From the NCBI GenBank assembly GCA_007123395.1, contig SKLD01000211.1, positions 1 through 33,712 on the forward strand: 33,712 nt of DNA. The letters are read 5' to 3'. A program made the translations under genes and the position numbers. Source of the stretch: Opitutales bacterium (GTDB lineage: Bacteria; Verrucomicrobiota; Verrucomicrobiia; Opitutales; Oceanipulchritudinaceae). Below the pieces are notes generated by a model. That model saw nothing but the letters and a program-made list of their open reading frames with translations. It had not been told where the DNA came from and ran no database searches. Shown one piece after another: positions 26,863 through 33,712 of this stretch (positions are counted from its first letter, which is position 1; each line of letters starts with the position of its first letter).

Positions 26863-28341
26863 TTATCCCGACCGTGTCGCCAAGTCGAAGTAAGTCAACC
26901 TAAGAGCGGTTCCGCTGCCCCGCAAGACCCGCGCGCATTCCGCCGGGAGCAATCCCGGCACCCACAGTACGGTCCCGTCTGTCGCAGCGACCACCGGTAG
27001 TCTCCGGCGGCGCTCCACCGGGATCCCGCGGTCGACAAAGGCGTCCTTGAGTTTGCGGGTGCCCGGCGCGCCGAAAGGCCTGTAGCGGTCGCCCGCACAC
27101 CATGGACGCAGGGTGAGCGCGTCCGCCTCCGGCACGGCAAGAAACACCTCCCGCTCCGGATCGACCGCACCGCTCCCGAGGCGTGCCAGCAGGGCCTCCG
27201 TCACCGCGACGCGCTCGCCACGCAGCACGCCGCCACATGGCCAATCCACGGCAAAAGCGGCATTTGCCGCCACGGTACGGGGAACCGGGGCGGGCAGCAA
27301 ATCAGCGCCTCCTTCGACAGGCTGCGCGCGGATGGATTTTGCATCCGCCTCCAACCGCACGCCTCCCAACGCCACCGACGCCGACTCCACGCCAAGCGCG
27401 GCCTCGACGACTGCGTCCACCGCCGCCGCCGAAACCTCTGCCAAATCGCCGAGCCCGCGCACCCAACGCTCCAGGACACGCCGCGCCACCGCCCGGGGCG
27501 CCGCCCGCAGCGGCGCACGAAGCAGCCCGCCGTCAGACGACGACGCTGCATGCGCTAGCTCCGCCGCGAGGGCGTCGAGCGCGTCGGCGTCTTCCGCACA
27601 AAGCCGGCGCGTGCGCGCCACCGCCCGCCGCCAGTCCTGCGGCACCGCCGCCTTCCACGCAGGCAACACATCGAGCCGCATGCGGTTGCGAGTATGGGCG
27701 CGGCTCTCATTCGTCGAATCTTCGCGCCACGGCACGCCCGCCGCCCGCATTGCCGCCTCCAGCTCTTCCCGCGGGAGATCGAGGAGCGGTCGCACCCGTG
27801 CAGGGCTCCCGCGCACGCGGGACACCGGGCGCGGCGCCGCCAACCCCGCCGTCCCGCTGCCGCGCCCCGCCCGCATGAGGAGCGACTCCGCGACATCGTC
27901 AAGATGGTGCCCCAGTAACACACAGGCGATCTCCCGACGGCGGCAGACTTCCTCGAAAAACGCCCAGCGCGCCTTGCGGGAAGCCGCTTCCGGGGGATCC
28001 GCAGGCGCGTCCCTCCACCGCCCCGCCTCAAAGCCGCAGCCGAGTCCCGCCGCCAACTCGAGCGCGAACGCCGCGTCGGCGTCCGACTCTTCCCCGCGCA
28101 GGCCGTGGTTGAAGTGTACCAGCACCGTTGCGCCCTCCCGCGGGCGGAACCACGCCTCCGCCAGCAACGCGAGCGCCACGGAGTCGAGCCCGCCAGAACA
28201 GGCCACGGCCCATGCCCGGCCGCGCTCCCGCTCAAGGCAATCCGCCGCCTCCGGTGCCAGCGCAGACCGCGGCAGGAGAGCCGCCAGCCGGTCCCGGCAA
28301 GCCGTCCAAAACGTCCCCTTGTCCGGATCGCCGGTATTCAT
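26863..28341 (-). CDS. tilS: tRNA(Ile)-lysidine synthase
   Basis: WAVACSGGLDSVALALLAEAW (PP-loop SGGxDS), NHGLRGEESDADAAFALELA, LLGHHLDDVAESLLMRAGRGSGTAGLAA, RPLLDLPREEL, WREDSTNESRAHTRNRMRLDVLP. Confidence 0.94.
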   Translation of the reverse strand: MNTGDPDKGTFWTACRDRLAALLPRSALAPEAADCLERERGRAWAVACSGGLDSVALALLAEAWFRPREGATVLVHFNHGLRGEESDADAAFALELAAGLGCGFEAGRWRDAPADPPEAASRKARWAFFEEVCRRREIACVLLGHHLDDVAESLLMRAGRGSGTAGLAAPRPVSRVRGSPARVRPLLDLPREELEAAMRAAGVPWREDSTNESRAHTRNRMRLDVLPAWKAAVPQDWRRAVARTRRLCAEDADALDALAAELAHAASSSDGGLLRAPLRAAPRAVARRVLERWVRGLGDLAEVSAAAVDAVVEAALGVESASVALGGVRLEADAKSIRAQPVEGGADLLPAPVPRTVAANAAFAVDWPCGGVLRGERVAVTEALLARLGSGAVDPEREVFLAVPEADALTLRPWCAGDRYRPFGAPGTRKLKDAFVDRGIPVERRRRLPVVAATDGTVLWVPGLLPAECARVLRGSGTALRLTYFDLATRSG

Positions 28342-28383
28342 TCCGTCCGCCTGCAAAGGCCGCCGCCGCACTCCGCCCGCCCG

Positions 28384-31320
28384 CTACTGGCGCGGACGAA
28401 AAAGACCCGGCAGGATGGATTGCGCCGAATCCATCATGAGATTGACGAAAAGCGACTCCGGGTTGGCCAGCGTGCCGCGGATGGGCAGCTCCGGCCCCGG
28501 CAGAAAGCCGAGGTCGTCGGGTTCGTCGCCACGAAGCTGCCGCCCTTCACGCAGGGCTTCGGCGAGCGCCCCTTTCGCGTGGATGCGCAGCGGAAGCTCC
28601 ATCGGCATTTGCAGAAGGTCGGCGCCCTCGCGGTGCTGGATGCGGCCCTGCCCGCGGATGCGCGTCTCGCGGCTGACGAGGTCCAGCTCGCGCAGGACAA
28701 GGTCGAGGTTGTCTTCGCGCGCCACGCGGAAAACCATCTGCTGGTAAGGAATCTCCTTGAGCTGGTCGACGACGATCTGAATCCAGCGCAACTCGCGCAC
28801 GCTGCCCGTGATCGCGCCGATGAGCCCGGAGGCCGAATCCGCCATGCCCGTGCGTTCGCCGAGGGGACGGAACACTCCCGGACGCGACGCGCGCAGCGAG
28901 AAGTCCCCCGTCAACCGGTCGGCGATGAAGTCGAGATTCGGACTGGTCGACCGGAACTCGCCCGCCACGTCAAACGAGCCTTCCAGCATGGGCGGACGCC
29001 GCGGGTCTTCCGGTCGGAGAAACGGGGTCACGTCGAAGGCCTTCACGTCAAGATTGCCGGTGAGGGTATAAGGCGTGCGGGGTTGCTCCGGATCGAAGCG
29101 GAGGTCGGCATTGAGGACAATGGGCGACTCTCCGCTCACTCCGCCCACACGCACCGTCGCGTGGAGACCATCGGTCACGCGAAGCTCCGCGCGCAGATCG
29201 CGGAAATTCGTCTCGCCCGCCTGCAACTGCCCGATGGTCGCAACAGCCGTGCCGTCCAGCGCGGCAAAGAAGGGCTCGGCATCGGGCTCGTCGGTGACGG
29301 GCGGCGGCTCCGGCCCTTCCGGCACGAGGGCGAGGAGCGGTTGCCAGTCGTCGAGGTCAAAGGCGTCGAGATCGAGCGCGGCGTCGAACCGCAGGAAGCC
29401 GCCGTTCGCAGGCGGTGTTCCCTCGAAACGCAGTGTCCCCGCCGACTCCGAGGCAGGTCCCGTGAAAAGGACCGGCGACGCCACGCGGATGCGTTCTTCC
29501 GAGACGGCCAACTCCGGTTCCAGCCGGATGACATAGGGACGGCCAGAATGGCCCTCCGGACGCAGCTCGCGGATATGCAGCAGTCCCGTCGCCTCAAGCG
29601 CCTCACCGAAGGTGCCCCGCGCCTCAACACGCCCGAGCCCCGTGCGCACGCCGCCGCGGATGCCAAGGGCCGGAATGCCCGCGAGGTGCGTCAGATCCGT
29701 CTCGCCCGTGAGCGCAAAGTCTCCGCTCGCGGACTCCATGGGATCGCGCATGCTGAACCGACCCGACCCCGTGAAAACCCGTCCGCCGTTGTGGCGCACC
29801 TCAATGTTCGGCACGTCGACGGCGAGCACTTCCCCCGTCCAGTCGAGCGCCGGACGCACGCGCGCGTCGAGCGAATCCACGAGGTCCATCCCGTCGCTGC
29901 GCACACGCAACCCCTCCACCCCGAAGGGCGCCTCCGTGCGGAAACGCACGGCCCCGTCCGCCGCCGAGAGCACGCCTTCCGCCGCGAGGGTCGTGCCACG
30001 GATCTCCGCGTTGCGCACGAAGGTCTCGAGAATTTGCAGCGGCACCCGCGCGAAGCGGATCCGAAGGAGTTCACCGGAGAGTTCGCCGAACCCGAAGTCA
30101 TCCGCCCGCGGCGAGAGTTGGAACGGCCGCAGTGCCGCGGCCCCGACCAACTCCACGTCGCCCTGCTGGAAAAAGCGCGCGCGCAGTTCGTTCACCCGGA
30201 CCGTCGCCGGATCATAAAACAGCGAGGCCAGAGCCTCGATCCGTAGCGGCTCAAAGGCAGCGAGATCCGCGCCCACCCGCGCCAAATCCTTGAGTGTCGC
30301 GTTGAGATCCAAATCCACGCCGCCTTCACGGCTGAACGGTGCGTAGCGGAAAGACGCGCTCCCCCCCGCAACCAAGGTGGGCACCTGCGCCGCCGCCGGA
30401 ATCCCCGCGAAGGCCTCTTCGACGACGTCAAGATTCAACTCGCCGTCGAGGCGCTGCGGTCCGCGTTTCCACTCCGCACGCAAGTCCGCCAACACCGAAT
30501 CGATCCCCTCGCGGAACAACCGCACGCGGTAGGCCTCGCCCGCCGGCGTCGGGTCAAGGGCAAACTCACCCCGCGCCGCGAACGCCGCCTCCGCACCGCG
30601 CTCCCGTGCGGATGCGCGCAGCGTGCCTGCAAGCGACTCGATCCCGCCGCGCCGCGCCTGCTTTACCTCCGCCTCCAGCGCCACCGCGCCCTCCGTCACC
30701 GGTGCGGCCGCGCTACGGCTGCGCCCCGCCAACTCGACGGCCAGCGTGCCCGCGTCGTCCGGTTTCCAGTCGACGAGGCGCACCGATAGATCGAATTCCG
30801 TTTGCTCCGGCATGAGTAACGTGCCGTTCATCTCGATCCGTCCGATGACGAGTTTCGGCGCCGCCTCGCGGCTCATCGAGAGCACGCCCTCGAAGCGGTC
30901 GGGAGCATCGCGCCGCGCCGGATCGGGCGGATACGTCTCAACGTGCCGGACGTCCGCGTCGAAGGCGCGCGCGAACCCGCGACCCCCGACTTGCGAAATA
31001 TCAACAAGGAGATTGCGCACCTCCGCCTCGCGCACCGCCACCTCGCCTCGCAAAAGACGGAACGGCGAAAAGCGGAGCGTCATCTCCTCAAGGCTCAGCC
31101 CGTCGGCCCCCGCCATGACGAAGAGATTACGCACTTCCCCGCCGGTCAGCGTGAAACGGATGTGATCCGCCTGCGCCGTCACTCCCGGACGGCTGTTCAA
31201 CTGCTCCAGCACAAGGCGCTTCTGCAGACCCGCGCTGAAATAGAAGATCAAAAAAACCGTCAGCAGGACGCCAAACGCCGCCGCGACGAATGCAAGAAAG
31301 GTCTTGAAAAGTTTTTTCAT
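28384..31320 (-). CDS. large AsmA/TamB-like inner-membrane-anchored protein of unknown function
   Basis: 978 aa; N-terminal signal anchor MKKLFKTFLAFVAAAFGVLLTVFLIFYFSAGLQKRLV; repetitive beta-rich DUF3971/AsmA-like domains; C-terminal 'LPGPELPIRGTLANPESLFVNLMMDS'. Confidence 0.75.
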   Translation of the reverse strand: MKKLFKTFLAFVAAAFGVLLTVFLIFYFSAGLQKRLVLEQLNSRPGVTAQADHIRFTLTGGEVRNLFVMAGADGLSLEEMTLRFSPFRLLRGEVAVREAEVRNLLVDISQVGGRGFARAFDADVRHVETYPPDPARRDAPDRFEGVLSMSREAAPKLVIGRIEMNGTLLMPEQTEFDLSVRLVDWKPDDAGTLAVELAGRSRSAAAPVTEGAVALEAEVKQARRGGIESLAGTLRASARERGAEAAFAARGEFALDPTPAGEAYRVRLFREGIDSVLADLRAEWKRGPQRLDGELNLDVVEEAFAGIPAAAQVPTLVAGGSASFRYAPFSREGGVDLDLNATLKDLARVGADLAAFEPLRIEALASLFYDPATVRVNELRARFFQQGDVELVGAAALRPFQLSPRADDFGFGELSGELLRIRFARVPLQILETFVRNAEIRGTTLAAEGVLSAADGAVRFRTEAPFGVEGLRVRSDGMDLVDSLDARVRPALDWTGEVLAVDVPNIEVRHNGGRVFTGSGRFSMRDPMESASGDFALTGETDLTHLAGIPALGIRGGVRTGLGRVEARGTFGEALEATGLLHIRELRPEGHSGRPYVIRLEPELAVSEERIRVASPVLFTGPASESAGTLRFEGTPPANGGFLRFDAALDLDAFDLDDWQPLLALVPEGPEPPPVTDEPDAEPFFAALDGTAVATIGQLQAGETNFRDLRAELRVTDGLHATVRVGGVSGESPIVLNADLRFDPEQPRTPYTLTGNLDVKAFDVTPFLRPEDPRRPPMLEGSFDVAGEFRSTSPNLDFIADRLTGDFSLRASRPGVFRPLGERTGMADSASGLIGAITGSVRELRWIQIVVDQLKEIPYQQMVFRVAREDNLDLVLRELDLVSRETRIRGQGRIQHREGADLLQMPMELPLRIHAKGALAEALREGRQLRGDEPDDLGFLPGPELPIRGTLANPESLFVNLMMDSAQSILPGLFRPRQ

Positions 31321-31419
31321 GGTTTTCTCCGGCGGATGCCAGCGCCAAACAACCCGTTCCGCCGCAGCTCGCCCGCTTTCATTCTAAGAGCACGATTGAA
31401 CAACATCCGTTCAACGGAC

Positions 31420-32133
31420 TCAAGCGTCGAACCCGGTCTCCCGCTCGCCGAAAAGCGCCGTGCCCACGCGCAATAACGTACTCCCCTCCTCGACCGCTGC
31501 CTCAAGGTCACCCGTCATCCCCATCGACAACACCGAAAGCGGCACCCCGAGCCCGTCCGCCAGCCGGTCGCGCAACTCACGCAGGCCGGCAAAGGCCCGC
31601 CGCGCCACCTCTGGATCATCGTCCAGCGCCGGAAGGGTCATTAGCCCCTCCAGCCGCAGATGCTTCGCCGCATGCACCGACTCCGCCAAAGCGGATGCCT
31701 CCGCCACGGAAACCCCCGCCTTCCGGGGGTCCTCACTCACATTCACCTGCACCAGGACCGGCAGCTCCGAGCGCCCCAGCTCCCCGCAGGCCCGGTCGAG
31801 CGCCCGCACGATCTTCGGCCGGTCCACCGTTTGTACCCGATCAAAGTGGGCCGCCGCCAGCCGCGCCTTGTTTGACTGCAAAGGGCCGATCAGTTCCCAG
31901 AAAACCTCCGCTTTCACCCCGTGCTGCTTCTTCGCCGCCTCCTGCACCCGGTTCTCGCCGATGTGCCGTAAACCCGCTTCCGCCGCCAAGTCCACCGCTT
32001 CCGGCCCGTGCGTCTTTGTCACCGCCATAAGCGTGATTTCACCCGCGTCACGCCCCGCCCGTTCCGCCGCCCGAGCGATGCGTAGACGAACCTCCCCGAG
32101 CCGACGGTCGAACCCCTCCGGATCTGTCATCAT
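31420..32133 (-). CDS. yggS: YggS/PROSC-family pyridoxal-phosphate homeostasis protein
   Basis: ITLMAVTKTHGPEAVDLAAEAGLRHIGENRVQEAAKK...FWELIGPLQSNKARLAAAHFDRVQTVDR...LVQVNVSEDPRKAGV...GLMTLPALDDDPEVARRAFAGLRELRDRL...LSMGMTGDLEAAVEEGSTLLRVGTALFGER. Confidence 0.95.
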   Translation of the reverse strand: MMTDPEGFDRRLGEVRLRIARAAERAGRDAGEITLMAVTKTHGPEAVDLAAEAGLRHIGENRVQEAAKKQHGVKAEVFWELIGPLQSNKARLAAAHFDRVQTVDRPKIVRALDRACGELGRSELPVLVQVNVSEDPRKAGVSVAEASALAESVHAAKHLRLEGLMTLPALDDDPEVARRAFAGLRELRDRLADGLGVPLSVLSMGMTGDLEAAVEEGSTLLRVGTALFGERETGFDA

Positions 32134-32228
32134 TTTATCTAAATTTAAACCTTGAAAATCATTAGCCGCCTTAATATCAGTAGCTGAATAACATCAGGAG
32201 TAAACCACGAAAATACCCCTTGGGCAAG

Positions 32229-33191
32229 ATGCACATCGAAAACTTCAAAATCTTCTCGGACCTCGTCGAAAGCCAGAGTTTCTCCCGCGCGGCCAAGCTC
32301 AACGGCGTCACACAGTCCGCTGTCAGCCAACAGCTCCGCTCCATGGAGCGCCACTTCAACGTCCTCATCGTCGACCGAAGCCAAAAGCAGTTCCGGCTCA
32401 CACGCGAAGGCCAGAAACTCTACGACAGCGCCAAGGACATCCTCTTCCGCTATGAAAAACTCGTCAGCGAACTTCAGGAGATGCGCAAAATCATCAGCGG
32501 CACTATTCATATCTCCACTATCTACAGCATCGGCCTGCACGAACTCCCGCCCTACATCACCCGCTTCCTCAAGGACTTCCCCTCCGTCAACGTCCGCGTC
32601 GAATACCGCCGGTCCAACCTCGTCTACGACGACATCGTCCACAATGCAGTCGACCTCGGCCTCGTCGCCTACCCCCAGAAAGCCCGGCAGATCGAGATCA
32701 TCCCGTTTCACGAGGACCGCCTCGTTCTCATCTGCAACCCCGATCATCCCTTCGCCTCCCGCAAAAACATCGATCTCGCCGACATCGCCGCGCAGAAAAT
32801 CATCGGTTTCGACCAAGACATCCCCACCCGCCGCGCCACCGACCAGATCTTCCGCGATGCCAGGCTCGAAGCCGATCCCGTCATGGAGTTCGACAACATC
32901 GAAACTGTCAAACGCGCCGTCGAAATCGACGCCGGCGTCGCCATCGTCCCCGCCGCCACCGTCGACCAGGAAGTCAAACAAGGCCTGCTCAAGCTCATCC
33001 CCCTAAAAGGCAAACAATTCACCCGACCCCTCGCCATCATCCACCGCAAGGGCCGCGTCCTCACCCCCGCCATGAAAAAGTTCATCGCTAACCTCACAGG
33101 CAAACCCTACAAAGAAGCCGCCGCCGATGACGCCGTTCCCCAGCGCCGCAAAGCTGCCCCCGCACGCCCCAAAACCGCTAAAGCCCAGTAA
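32229..33191 (+). CDS. LysR-family transcriptional regulator
   Basis: MHIENFKIFSDLVESQSFSRAAKLNGVTQSAVSQQLRSMERHFNVLIVDRSQKQFRLTREG (wHTH), followed by a periplasmic-binding-like effector domain. Confidence 0.95.
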   Translation: MHIENFKIFSDLVESQSFSRAAKLNGVTQSAVSQQLRSMERHFNVLIVDRSQKQFRLTREGQKLYDSAKDILFRYEKLVSELQEMRKIISGTIHISTIYSIGLHELPPYITRFLKDFPSVNVRVEYRRSNLVYDDIVHNAVDLGLVAYPQKARQIEIIPFHEDRLVLICNPDHPFASRKNIDLADIAAQKIIGFDQDIPTRRATDQIFRDARLEADPVMEFDNIETVKRAVEIDAGVAIVPAATVDQEVKQGLLKLIPLKGKQFTRPLAIIHRKGRVLTPAMKKFIANLTGKPYKEAAADDAVPQRRKAAPARPKTAKAQ

Positions 33192-33309
33192 CCACTCAAA
33201 TACCTCCCCGCACCCACTCCCGTGTTCTCGCTAAGAAAGAAATGCCGTCCATTAAATTAAGATGAATGGTTTGCATGTTTCTTGACCCGAAGGTGCTCCT
33301 TCAAATCCT

Positions 33310-33325
33310 CAAGGTGATCACCTTG
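33310..33325. repeat. perfect 16-bp palindrome CAAGGTGATCACCTTG
   Basis: Sequence is identical to its reverse complement; preceded by a smaller inverted repeat GAAGG-tgct-CCTTC at 33289-33302. Confidence 0.8.
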
Positions 33326-33511
33326 CGTCCAGTGGTCGGAATAATCATTGAGGGTAGCCCGGATACATCCCGTCTGATTCTTTCCAATACGTGATTGTCT
33401 CATGTGAACGCGGGCGGAGACGCCGGCGGAGGAGCGGCATAGCCTTTCGTGCCAACGGTGTTCCAAGCCTGAAGAACCGCACCCCCGCCCCGCACGCAAT
33501 GCCTGCCGCTT

Positions 33512-33572
33512 CCGCCCGTCCGCCGCAGGCATCGGCTAAAGACGTTCCCACGGCCACGCCAAAGTAGGTGCG
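33512..33572. repeat. direct repeat copy 1 (61 bp, identical to 33652-33712)
   Basis: ccgcccgtccgccgcaggcatcggctaaagacgttcccacggccacgccaaagtaggtgcg. Confidence 0.95.
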
Positions 33573-33651
33573 TGAGCTTGCTCCGCACCACGCCGACACC
33601 GCCACGCCACGAAAACCCCGCCCCGCACGCAATGCCCGACGGTTCAGCTCC

Positions 33652-33712
33652 CCGCCCGTCCGCCGCAGGCATCGGCTAAAGACGTTCCCACGGCCACGCC
33701 AAAGTAGGTGCG
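33652..33712. repeat. direct repeat copy 2 (61 bp, runs to the window end; period 140 bp)
   Basis: Identical 61-bp string as copy 1. Both copies are preceded by ccccgccccgcacgcaatgcc (33483-33503 and 33616-33636). Confidence 0.95.

Noticed and set aside
24774-26903. 709-aa plus-strand ORF opposite ftsH
   Set aside because: Antisense shadow of ftsH.
28105-30246. 713-aa plus-strand ORF opposite the AsmA-like gene
   Set aside because: Arg-rich antisense shadow; the minus frame has a signal anchor and coherent architecture.
32171-32190. Weak dyad TCAG-tag-CTGA in the yggS/lysR divergent promoter as a LysR box
   Set aside because: Only 4 paired bases; too weak to call without alignment or binding data.
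33257-33672. Overlapping minus-strand small ORFs with MPAADGR-type starts at the right edge
   Set aside because: Repeated peptide strings arise from the noncoding 61-bp repeat; no coding evidence.
33483-33712. Terminal repeats as a CRISPR array or integron attC sites
   Set aside because: Repeat (61 bp) and spacing are wrong for CRISPR, and I see no GTTRRRY/RYYYAAC attC core pair.

Overview
The window is GC-rich and looks like ordinary bacterial chromosome, dense with housekeeping and metabolic genes. I see no phage, transposase, CRISPR array, rRNA or confident tRNA. I did not fix the taxon; the gene set and style would suit a PVC-group (Verrucomicrobia-like) genome, but that is only an impression. 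Left to right, the coding content is: C-terminus of a Na+-dependent symporter, lipoprotein, AroG-type DAHP synthase (-), YbgC-like thioesterase (+), ispF (+), ndk (-), URO-D-like and PhyH-like pair (-) divergent from an AraC regulator (+), GH94-like phosphorylase (-), cold-shock protein (-), TrhO/RluA fusion (+), second GH94-like phosphorylase (-), NtrC-type regulator (-) divergent from an M50/site-2 protease (+), CysJ (-), GltB (-), CGWS glutaredoxin (-), FtsH, TilS, AsmA-like giant and YggS (all -), LysR regulator (+), and the start of a ~140-bp direct repeat array at the right edge. The best candidates for something undescribed are: (1) the ftsH-grx intergenic region, where two GC-rich hairpins with different stems carry perfectly complementary 8-nt loops (TGATTTAT/ATAAATCA) beside other strong inverted repeats; (2) a gltB-cysJ tandem with no gltD or cysI in view; (3) a TrhO-RluA fusion with both active-site motifs intact; (4) a strong hairpin in the aroG leader whose stem sequesters a near-perfect Shine-Dalgarno sequence; (5) the terminal tandem repeat. 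All of these come from reading the sequence by eye; no database search or folding was run.
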